A stretch of 13,818 nt of DNA from Dysgonamonadaceae bacterium (GTDB lineage Bacteria; Bacteroidota; Bacteroidia; Bacteroidales; Azobacteroidaceae), in assembly GCA_031287395.1 (NCBI GenBank), contig JAITTA010000301.1, positions 1 through 13,818 of the forward strand. Reading direction: 5' to 3'. Of this stretch, positions 1 to 6,354 are shown piece after piece. The translations under genes and the position numbers were made by a program. Positions within the stretch are counted from its first letter, which is position 1; every line of letters starts with the position of its first letter. The notes beneath the pieces were generated by a model that was not told the DNA's origin, searched no databases, and worked only from the letters and a program-made list of their open reading frames with translations.

Positions 1-498
1 CGTGATGAAATCATTAACGCCGTATTTCTGTTTTCTCCGAAAGCGACAGACATGCGTAAGTTGATTGCATATATTGATATGACGTTTTTCCTTGAACGGA
101 TTGGAGACCTGGTATTGAATATTTCTAATTTTACTAAAAAAACCCGGTTCGACTACGATCCGTTTACCGAATTCCGCGTGATTCTGACTAAAATGTTGAA
201 AGCGGCTGAGAAGATGGTGAAGAATGCCGTGTTTGCTTTCTCTTGTGAAGACAATACCATGGCCCGTGATACGATTGCCATTGATGATAAAGTGGATGAA
301 CTCCTGAGTGAAATAAATGAGAAAATACAACAATCATTTACTGAAAAGATATTAAATTCGCAGGATTTATTGAATATTACATGTATTAATAGCATGTCGT
401 ATAATATCGAAAGAATTGCAGATAACGCTACGAATATTGCAGAAGCGGCAATATACCTGATCGAAGGCAAAGATATTCGTCATGCGCCAAAATGGTAA
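1..498 (+). CDS. phoU: PhoU family phosphate signalling protein (5' truncated)
   Basis: This is the C-terminal part of a PhoU protein. The reading frame is open from base 1 and the gene starts before the window, so the first in-frame ATG at 52 is internal. About 165 residues remain of a family usually 210-240 long. The visible part is helical, as expected for the three-helix-bundle repeats of PhoU, and contains the two acidic, metal-binding-like signatures ERIGDLVLNI and ERIADNATNIAEAA. PhoU proteins link the Pst phosphate transporter to a PhoR-type kinase and keep the Pho response off when phosphate is plentiful. The next two genes on the same strand are a response regulator and a PhoR-like kinase, which fits that role. 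The pst transporter genes would be expected upstream but are not visible. The assignment is firm; the regulatory link is inferred from context. Confidence 0.93.
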   Translation, partial: RDEIINAVFLFSPKATDMRKLIAYIDMTFFLERIGDLVLNISNFTKKTRFDYDPFTEFRVILTKMLKAAEKMVKNAVFAFSCEDNTMARDTIAIDDKVDELLSEINEKIQQSFTEKILNSQDLLNITCINSMSYNIERIADNATNIAEAAIYLIEGKDIRHAPKW

Positions 499-500
499 AG

Positions 501-576
501 AAGACCGTAAGACTGTAAGACTGTAAGACCGTAAGACCGTAAGACTGTAAGAGCGTAAGAGCGTAAGAGCGTAAGA
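501..576. repeat. 8-bp tandem repeat array between phoU and the response regulator
   Basis: Eight uninterrupted copies of an 8-bp unit lie at 507-570, with partial copies on both sides (501-506 and 571-576). The units read GTAAGACT, GTAAGACT, GTAAGACC, GTAAGACC, GTAAGACT and then three times GTAAGAGC. Each carries a TAA, and because 8 is not a multiple of 3, stop codons fall in all three forward frames. The array starts 2 bp after the phoU stop codon and ends about 27 bp before the response regulator start. It is not a CRISPR, since there are no spacers. The function is unknown; slippage could change its length between strains. Confidence 0.9.
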
Positions 577-603
577 AAACGGAATCGGGTTAACTTATTA
601 AAT

Positions 604-1326
604 ATGTCGAACATGAATGATAAATATGGAGAAGTAGAAATCCTGATTGTTGATGATGAATCGGATATTTGTGAAATCCTGCAATTCAATCTCGAGAACG
701 AGAGTTTTAAAGTGGAGACGGCTTCATCGGCAGAAAAAGCTTTGGAAATGCTGGATAAAAATCAATACCAATTGATTTTGTTGGATGTGATGATGGGCGG
801 TATGTCGGGATTCCGGATGGCTGAAAAATTGAGAAAAGAAGGCAATACGACTCCTGTTATTTTCCTGACGGCAAAAGATACGGAGAATGATATGCTTACC
901 GGATTCTCAATAGGAGGAGATGATTATATTTCAAAGCCATTTTCGGTCAAAGAAGTCATTGCCCGTGTAAAAGCCGTATTGAAGCGAACAGAGAAAAAGG
1001 AACAGGAAGTTGTCGGAAAGGAACTCCATTTTGACGGTTTGAATATCGATTTACAATCTAAACAGGTATATATTGAGGGAATGTCGGTTTTACTCACTAA
1101 AAAAGAATTTGAGATTTTGTGCCTGTTGCTTAAAAATCCTTCTCGTGTATTTAGCCGTGAAGAGATATTGGATAAAGTGTGGGGAGATGAAAGTTATGTC
1201 CTGGAACGTACGGTTGATGTGCATATTACCCGTCTGAGGAAAAAAATAGGCAATCATGCCATATATATTACAAATCGTTCGGGATATGGTTATTGTTTTA
1301 ATCCGGAAATAAATCAATTGATATGA
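604..1326 (+). CDS. OmpR/PhoB-family DNA-binding response regulator
   Basis: This 240-residue two-component regulator has an N-terminal receiver domain (about residues 11-130) and a C-terminal winged-helix DNA-binding domain (about 139-233). In the receiver, the acidic pair D17/D18, the phospho-acceptor D61 (LILLDVMM), T89 and K111 (SKPF) are all present, so phosphorylation should work. The C-terminal part has the OmpR-type features LTKKEFEILCLLLKNP, RTVDVHITRLRKKI and the RSGYGY hairpin. It lies just after phoU, and its last four bases (ATGA) overlap the start of the histidine kinase, so the two are co-translated partners. By position it is probably the PhoB-type activator of phosphate-starvation genes, but OmpR-family regulators are too alike to prove that from sequence. 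An alternative start at 613 (MNDK) is possible. No convincing Shine-Dalgarno sequence is seen. Confidence 0.93.
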   Translation: MSNMNDKYGEVEILIVDDESDICEILQFNLENESFKVETASSAEKALEMLDKNQYQLILLDVMMGGMSGFRMAEKLRKEGNTTPVIFLTAKDTENDMLTGFSIGGDDYISKPFSVKEVIARVKAVLKRTEKKEQEVVGKELHFDGLNIDLQSKQVYIEGMSVLLTKKEFEILCLLLKNPSRVFSREEILDKVWGDESYVLERTVDVHITRLRKKIGNHAIYITNRSGYGYCFNPEINQLI

Positions 1327-3062
1327 GACTAAGTTACAGACAGAAAATTTTCCTTTATTTTTTTGTTGTTTTTGCTATGTTTACCTGTGCAGTCGTGCTT
1401 TTCGAAGAGTCACGTGAGAAAAAATACAAAAAGGAAATCTTTGAGTCCGATCAGAAGGTATATACGGAATTTGTCCATTTGTATATTACTCATAATCAGA
1501 TTGGCGTTAATAATATGGACCGATTGAACGGTTTGTTGCCGTTACTTCCGGAGAAATTACGGATTACTATCATAGATGATGCGGGAAAGGTCATTTTTGA
1601 CAATGATATAACCAGCGTGTCGGGGTTGGAAAACCACCTCGATCGTCCTGAAATACAAAAGGCCCGGCTGAAAGAATTCGGTTCGGATGTCCGGCGGTCA
1701 ACTTCCATGAATAAAGAGTTCATGTATTATACGATTCATTACGATGGATATTATATCCGGGTAGCTTCTCCTTACGACGTGGAAGTAAAAGATTTTTTCA
1801 AATCCGATAATGTATTTTTGTACTTCATTATTTTCTTGCTTTTTGCGGTTCTGATTGTTTTGATATACCTCTCCAATCGTTTTGGGCAGTCAATCACCCA
1901 ACTGAAGGATTTTGTTCTTTCGGCAAAGGACGGCAATGTAGACCTGCGACAGATCTGCTTCCCGGATGATGAATTGGGTGAAATCGGGGATGAAATTGTC
2001 GATTTATATAAGAGGTTGGAAGACAGCCGGAAGAAAATATTGATGGAACGGGAAAAGTTACTCCAGCATTTCCAGTCGGTTGAAGAAGGAGTTTGTTTCT
2101 TTACTCCTGAACGAAAGAAAGTGTATTCCAATTCGCATTTCATGCAGTATCTCAATATTTTGTGCGACAGACCGACTTTGAATACGGACGCCTTGTTTTT
2201 CGAGCCGGTTTTTTCCGGGTTACAGGCATTCTGGGAGAAAGAGGACGAGTGCCAAAGTCCTTTGTATGAAGAGAAAATAGAAAAGAATGGTAAATATTAT
2301 CAACTTAAATCCATTTTGTTCGATGACGGCAGCTTTGAAGTGACCATCGACAATATTACCAAGACGGAAAAAACCCGCTTGCTGAAACAGGAAATGACCA
2401 ATAATATTGCTCACGAACTGAGAACTCCTGTAACCAGCATCCGGGGATACCTGGAAACTTTGAAGGAACAGCCGGGAATAGAAGCTGAAAAAAGACAATT
2501 CTTTATCAATCGTTCCTATGCGCAAATCATCCGTTTGTCGGAACTGATACAGGATATCTCGGTACTCGAAAAAATAGAAGAAGCGGTCGATCGTTTTGAA
2601 ATAGAACTTGTGAATATTCGTCCTTTACTCAATGAATTGCAGGTCGATTTATCCGATCGTTTTCAACAGCATCATATAGAATTTAAACTACAGGTCGATG
2701 ATTCGGTCAAAATAGAAGGGAATCGCATGTTGTTGTATTCTGTTTTCCGTAACCTGGTGGATAATTCCATTGCTTATGCCGGTAATGACATTACAATTTG
2801 TGTAACTGCTTACATGGAAGACGATGAATTTTATTATTTTTCTTATTATGATACAGGAGACGGAGTTGACGAACATTTCCTTTCCCGCCTGTTTGAACGT
2901 TTTTACAGGGTCAATGAAGGACGTACTCGCGATACGGGAGGTTCCGGATTGGGACTGTCCATCGTGAAAAATGCCGTGCTATTCCACAAAGGTGAAATCA
3001 CTGCGAAAAATCGTAAGGAAGGAGGACTGGAATTCCTGTTCACACTGAAGAAAAAGAGGTAA
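1323..3062 (+). CDS. PhoR-like membrane sensor histidine kinase
   Basis: This is a 579-residue sensor kinase. A first membrane helix (about 9-27) is followed by an extracytoplasmic sensor region (about 28-163) holding the PhoR-type stretch ENHLDRPEIQKA, then a second membrane helix (about 164-184), a HAMP-like and coiled-coil linker (about 185-245) and a PAS-like region (about 246-350). The HisKA domain has the phospho-accepting H364 (NNIAHELRTPVTSIRGYL). The ATPase domain has an N box (N477, N481), a G1 box (DTGDGVD, from D510) and a G2 box (GGSGLGLSIV, 539-548). All catalytic motifs look intact. It overlaps the regulator by 4 bp and almost certainly phosphorylates it. The neighbouring phoU suggests that the signal is phosphate limitation, relayed through Pst-PhoU, but this is inference. 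The gene ends 18 bp from the convergent gene on the other strand. Confidence 0.93.
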   Translation: MRLSYRQKIFLYFFVVFAMFTCAVVLFEESREKKYKKEIFESDQKVYTEFVHLYITHNQIGVNNMDRLNGLLPLLPEKLRITIIDDAGKVIFDNDITSVSGLENHLDRPEIQKARLKEFGSDVRRSTSMNKEFMYYTIHYDGYYIRVASPYDVEVKDFFKSDNVFLYFIIFLLFAVLIVLIYLSNRFGQSITQLKDFVLSAKDGNVDLRQICFPDDELGEIGDEIVDLYKRLEDSRKKILMEREKLLQHFQSVEEGVCFFTPERKKVYSNSHFMQYLNILCDRPTLNTDALFFEPVFSGLQAFWEKEDECQSPLYEEKIEKNGKYYQLKSILFDDGSFEVTIDNITKTEKTRLLKQEMTNNIAHELRTPVTSIRGYLETLKEQPGIEAEKRQFFINRSYAQIIRLSELIQDISVLEKIEEAVDRFEIELVNIRPLLNELQVDLSDRFQQHHIEFKLQVDDSVKIEGNRMLLYSVFRNLVDNSIAYAGNDITICVTAYMEDDEFYYFSYYDTGDGVDEHFLSRLFERFYRVNEGRTRDTGGSGLGLSIVKNAVLFHKGEITAKNRKEGGLEFLFTLKKKR

Positions 3063-3080
3063 AGTGATGATATCCTTCTT

Positions 3081-3914
3081 CTACCAACTGATATCAACAA
3101 CCACAGGAAAATGATCGGATGGGAACCGTCCATAATTCATGTCGGTCAGAACGCCATATTTCAGTACCTTCATCCGGTTGTCGGTAAAAATATAGTCGAT
3201 TCGGTCCTGCATTTTTGCCGTCAATTTGAACCCGTTGAAAGTTCCTGCCGGTCCATAAGGTTTCATGGATGAAATAAGGTATGAGTCGTTAAGAATTGTT
3301 TGCATTGTTTTGACCTGTACTGTTTCAGGAGTTGAGTTGAAGTCTCCTGTGCAGATTACCGGGGATTTCCCTGCAATCTCTTTGATTTTTTGTGCCATTA
3401 GTTTTCCTGATTCGATACGGGCGATTACCCCTTCATGGTCGAAGTGGACGTTAAAAAAATAAAATTCTTTTCCGGTTTTGGAATCTTTGAATTTAGCCCA
3501 GGAACAGATGCGGTTACAACATTTCGCATCCCATCCTTTACCCGGAATATCGGGCGTTTCACTTAACCAGAAGTCTCCGGAACCGAGGATTTTGAACCGC
3601 TCCTTCTTGTAAACGATGGCGGAATGTTCCCCTGCATTTTTCCCATCATCACGACCATGACCCGTATAAGCATAGTCTCCCGGTTCACAAATATCTTTTA
3701 ATTGAAATTCATAACCTTCCTGAGTGCCAATGATATCGAAATCATGATATGCAATCAGACTTTTGACCATTTCTTTCCGGTTAGCCCAGGCATTTTCACC
3801 GTCGTTGGCTGTTCCGAGACGTAAATTGTAAGATGCGATACGCAGGTTTCCTTTGTTTTGTGCGGTTACCGACAAACAAAACAAGCAACAGATAATGAGG
3901 AATAGATTTTTCAT
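3081..3914 (-). CDS. secreted endonuclease/exonuclease/phosphatase-family hydrolase
   Basis: The 277-residue protein begins with a signal peptide (MKNLFLIICCLFCLSVTAQ, likely cut near residue 18), so it acts in the periplasm or at the surface. The rest is a single metal-dependent hydrolase domain of the DNase I / exonuclease III / phosphatase superfamily. The expected active-site residues are visible: N30 (ASYNLR), E66 (GTQEG), H157 (NVHFDH), D191 and N193 (GDFN), D240 (RIDYIF) and the D267-H268 pair (SDHFP). Substrates in this superfamily range from nucleic acids to phospholipids and sugar or inositol phosphates, and nothing here decides between them. The gene is divergent from the GH16 fusion gene across a shared control region and convergent with the kinase. 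Its own promoter may use the -7-like element at 4013-4020. A role in salvaging phosphate would suit the Pho genes next door but is speculative. Confidence 0.9.
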   Translation of the reverse strand: MKNLFLIICCLFCLSVTAQNKGNLRIASYNLRLGTANDGENAWANRKEMVKSLIAYHDFDIIGTQEGYEFQLKDICEPGDYAYTGHGRDDGKNAGEHSAIVYKKERFKILGSGDFWLSETPDIPGKGWDAKCCNRICSWAKFKDSKTGKEFYFFNVHFDHEGVIARIESGKLMAQKIKEIAGKSPVICTGDFNSTPETVQVKTMQTILNDSYLISSMKPYGPAGTFNGFKLTAKMQDRIDYIFTDNRMKVLKYGVLTDMNYGRFPSDHFPVVVDISW

Positions 3915-3950
3915 ATAAGTTGTAAGTTATAAATTATAAGCTTTAAGTCA

Positions 3951-4000
3951 TAACCACCGCGTAACTATCGTATAACCACCGTGTAACTATCGTATAACCC
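3951..4000. repeat. 22-bp tandem repeat (11-bp substructure) upstream of the hydrolase gene
   Basis: Two copies of a 22-bp unit (3951-3972 and 3973-3994) differ at one position, and a third copy breaks off at TAACCC (3995-4000). Each unit is made of two related 11-bp halves, TAACCACCGCG and TAACTATCGTA. The stretch just before it (3915-3950) is a looser AT-rich series around TAAGTT and TTATAA. The array lies between the possible promoter of the minus-strand hydrolase and its start codon, so it may be in the 5' leader of that mRNA. Function unknown. Confidence 0.85.
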
Positions 4001-4012
4001 AAAACCCAATCA

Positions 4013-4020
4013 CAAAAATA
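4013..4020 (-). promoter_or_regulatory. possible -7 element for the secreted hydrolase gene
   Basis: On the minus strand this reads TATTTTTG, matching the Bacteroidetes -7 consensus TAnnTTTG. The matching -33 position (about 4042-4045) reads TTCG, not TTTG, so the promoter is incomplete. If it is used, transcription would start near 4006 and give a leader of about 90 nt that contains the 22-bp repeats. Confidence 0.35.
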
Positions 4021-4029
4021 GTAAAGTGT

Positions 4030-4061
4030 TTTGAATTTGAACGAAAATCTTCTTATTTTTG
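4030..4061 (+). promoter_or_regulatory. Bacteroidetes-type promoter of the propeller-GH16 gene
   Basis: A -33 element TTTG (4030-4033) and a -7 element TATTTTTG (4054-4061) are separated by 20 bp, which fits the Bacteroidetes primary sigma consensus TTTG / 19-21 bp / TAnnTTTG. Transcription would start near 4067, about 33 nt before the ATG at 4100. A TTG at 4031 that would open the longest version of the reading frame lies inside the -33 element, upstream of the predicted transcript, so it cannot be the start. Confidence 0.7.
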
Positions 4062-4099
4062 GCAAAGATTTTTCTCCGGTATTTAAATATTCCGACAAG

Positions 4100-6175
4100 A
4101 TGAAGACAAATAACTACATTGTTTGTACAGTACTTTTTTTATTGATATCTCAGATCTGTTTTCCTGGGATCAATCATCCGAATCCGGAAGTTCCTGTGGG
4201 ATGGGCTAATAACTCTATCAATACTGTTGTTTTCCGGAAAAATTCCCTGGTAACATATGGGAATACACAAATAATGGCTTATTATAATCCGGAAGGATAC
4301 TTATGCCTCGCAAAGAGAATGACCGGGAGTCATTTGTGGGATATCAAACAAACCCCTTTTACGGGAAATGTGCGGGATGCCCATAATTCGGCCAGCATCA
4401 TGATTGACGGGGACGGATATTTGCATGTAGCCTGGGATCATCATGGAACCCGGTTGAGATACACGAAGAGTAAACAACCCCTGTCGCTCGAATTGGAAGA
4501 AAAGCAACCGATGGATGGAATCCGGGAAGATAAGGTAACATACCCTGAATTTTATAAAATAAATGAAGGGAACCTGATTTTTATCTATCGTGACGGTTCG
4601 TCCGGAAAAGGTAATCTTGTCATGAAAAAGTATATTACAAAAGATAGGAAGTGGCTGACTTTGCATGAAAATCTGATTGATGGGGAAGGACAGCGTAATG
4701 CTTACTGGCAGGCTTGTACCGATACTAAAGGAACCATTCATTTGTCGTGGGTTTGGAGGGAAAGCCCGAATGTGGAAAGTAATCACGATATGTGTTATGC
4801 CCGTTCAGAAGATGGAGGCTTGACCTGGGAAAATTCCCGGGGTAAAAAATACGTGTTACCCATTACGGTAAAAACAGCGGAATATGCCATGAAGATTCCA
4901 CAAAACAGCGAATTGATCAATCAGACGTCTATGACGACCGATGAAGAAGGGAGTCCTTATATTGCTACTTATTTCCGGATGCAGGATTCACCGGTTCCTC
5001 AATACCATGTTATTTATTTGAAAAACGGGAAATGGGGTGATCTGAATTCCGGCTTTCGTAAAACGCCTTTTTCCCTCAAAGGAACCGGAACCAAGCAAAT
5101 TCCGGTTTCAAGACCGCAAATATTAGCGTGGAATAATGAATTGTATTTGCTTTTCCGGGATGAAGAGAGAGGAAAACACGCTTCAATGGCTGTTTGTACG
5201 GACCCGGAGAAAAACCGATGGACGGTCAATGACCTGACTTCCTATTCTTTGGGAGATTGGGAACCTACTTACGATACGGAACTCTGGAAAGAAAAAAAGG
5301 TTTTGAATCTTTTTTGTCAGCGTGTGGAACAAACGGATAGTGAAGGTATTTCCGATGTCAAACCTCAACCGATCGAAGTATTGGAGGTGATTCCCGGTTA
5401 CCGCTTGGTGTGGAGCGATGAATTCGATTATGAGGGCAAGCCGGATCCCGAATCCTGGATTTATGAAACCGGGTTTGAAAGGAATGAGGAACTGCAATGG
5501 TATCAGCAGGATAATGCCTGGTGTCGTGACGGGGTTCTGATGATAGAAGGACGAAAAGAACAGGTGAAAAATCCTGATTTTGAAGCGGGTAGTAAGGACT
5601 GGAGAAAAAACAGGGAGTATGCCGAATACACTTCCGGTTGTATCAAATCCCGTGGCAAAAAAGAATTTTTATACGGACGTTTTGAAATCCGGGCGAAAAT
5701 ACCGACTGCTTCCGGTTCATGGCCGGCTATCTGGACTTTAGGAAAGTCGATGCCTTGGCCTTCGAATGGAGAAATTGATATCATGGAATATTATAAAATA
5801 AAAGGAGTCCCTCATATTCTTGCCAATACAGCTTGGGGAACAGACCAGAGGTATCATGCCCGATGGAATACTCAAACGGTTCCATTTTCGAAATTTACAG
5901 AGAAGGACCCTCAATGGGCCGATAAATTCCATATCTGGAGAATGGATTGGGAGGAAGAGGTCATCCGGCTTTATCTTGATGACGAATTACTGAATGAAAC
6001 CTGGTTGAAAGAGACCAACAACGGTTCTATCGGCAACTATACCAATCCTTTTCGTCAACCTCACTATATTTTATTGAATCTGGCAATAGGGAAACAGGGC
6101 GGAACTCCGGACGATCCGGCTTTTCCTCTCAGGTATGAGGTTGATTATGTCAGAGTTTACCAGAAGAATAAGTGA
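4100..6175 (+). CDS. secreted BNR_4-type beta-propeller fused to a GH16 glycoside hydrolase
   Basis: This protein of 691 residues has two enzyme-like parts. Residues 1 to about 23 form a signal peptide (MKTNNYIVCTVLFLLISQIC). Residues about 33-430 resemble BNR_4-type seven-bladed propellers, with the stretch DAHNSASIMIDGDG, the WDHHG motif (112-116) and a perfect Asp-box SEDGGLTW (236-243). Residues about 434-688 are a GH16 beta-jelly-roll, starting at RLVWSDEFDYEGKPDP, with the active-site run GEIDIMEYY: E558 nucleophile, D560 and E563 acid/base. The extra Met between D560 and E563 marks the laminarinase-like (beta-bulge) branch, and ETGFERNEELQWYQ is typical of it. A beta-1,3- or mixed-linkage glucan is the most likely GH16 substrate; other marine-type galactans cannot be excluded. 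No SusC/SusD pair is nearby. The ATG at 4100 was chosen because it opens the signal peptide and follows a promoter at the right distance. Confidence 0.88.
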   Translation: MKTNNYIVCTVLFLLISQICFPGINHPNPEVPVGWANNSINTVVFRKNSLVTYGNTQIMAYYNPEGYLCLAKRMTGSHLWDIKQTPFTGNVRDAHNSASIMIDGDGYLHVAWDHHGTRLRYTKSKQPLSLELEEKQPMDGIREDKVTYPEFYKINEGNLIFIYRDGSSGKGNLVMKKYITKDRKWLTLHENLIDGEGQRNAYWQACTDTKGTIHLSWVWRESPNVESNHDMCYARSEDGGLTWENSRGKKYVLPITVKTAEYAMKIPQNSELINQTSMTTDEEGSPYIATYFRMQDSPVPQYHVIYLKNGKWGDLNSGFRKTPFSLKGTGTKQIPVSRPQILAWNNELYLLFRDEERGKHASMAVCTDPEKNRWTVNDLTSYSLGDWEPTYDTELWKEKKVLNLFCQRVEQTDSEGISDVKPQPIEVLEVIPGYRLVWSDEFDYEGKPDPESWIYETGFERNEELQWYQQDNAWCRDGVLMIEGRKEQVKNPDFEAGSKDWRKNREYAEYTSGCIKSRGKKEFLYGRFEIRAKIPTASGSWPAIWTLGKSMPWPSNGEIDIMEYYKIKGVPHILANTAWGTDQRYHARWNTQTVPFSKFTEKDPQWADKFHIWRMDWEEEVIRLYLDDELLNETWLKETNNGSIGNYTNPFRQPHYILLNLAIGKQGGTPDDPAFPLRYEVDYVRVYQKNK

Positions 6176-6285
6176 TTTCTTTGGGGAAATCAAGATTTCC
6201 TGCAATTCATCGATATCCGGCTTGGATGCAAGTTTGCAACGGATCTCACTGACAATCTTTCGAGGGAATATACAAAGATACAAAA
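6176..6285. other. intergenic region between convergent genes
   Basis: This stretch after the GH16 stop codon holds a weak 6-bp inverted repeat, GATTTC / GAAATC (6174-6179 and 6186-6191), which overlaps the stop. Otherwise nothing is recognisable. Open frames cross it on both strands, but neither resembles a known protein, and one is mostly antisense to the end of the GH16 gene. Confidence 0.5.
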
Positions 6286-6328
6286 AAATCCCAACTCATT
6301 CAACTAGAATCGGTTGGGATTTAATTTT
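6286..6328. terminator. bidirectional hairpin terminator
   Basis: A 10-bp perfect stem, AAATCCCAAC (6286-6295) with GTTGGGATTT (6313-6322), can be extended inward by ATTC/GAAT (6298-6301 with 6307-6310) around a 5-nt loop. It is flanked by a run of seven A (6282-6288) on the left and a T-rich tract (TTTAATTTTT) on the right, so it can end transcripts in either direction. It lies between the two convergent genes, as expected for a shared terminator of the GH16 gene (+) and the BlaI-M56 operon (-). Confidence 0.8.
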
Positions 6329-6354
6329 TGTTTACTGAAACTCCCTCAATTTTT

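Noticed and set aside
501..576. Possible CRISPR array.
   Set aside because: The units are 8 bp and directly adjacent, with no unique spacers and no cas genes nearby.
480..689. Minus-strand open frame with repeated LRSYGLTV-like octapeptides.
   Set aside because: It is only the translation of the 8-bp tandem array (24 bp gives an 8-residue period) running antisense into the response regulator. It has no family likeness or start signal.
3063..3080. Terminator between the histidine kinase and the convergent hydrolase.
   Set aside because: The gap is 18 bp with no GC-rich stem or T-run; only a short direct repeat of TGATATC straddles it.
4031..4099. N-terminal extension of the GH16 fusion from a TTG.
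   Set aside because: The TTG lies in the -33 element and upstream of the predicted transcription start; the signal peptide begins at the ATG at 4100.
6071..6338. Short open frames on both strands across the region between the GH16 and M56 genes.
   Set aside because: One is largely antisense to the GH16 C-terminus and the other reads through the terminator hairpin. Neither shows a recognisable domain.
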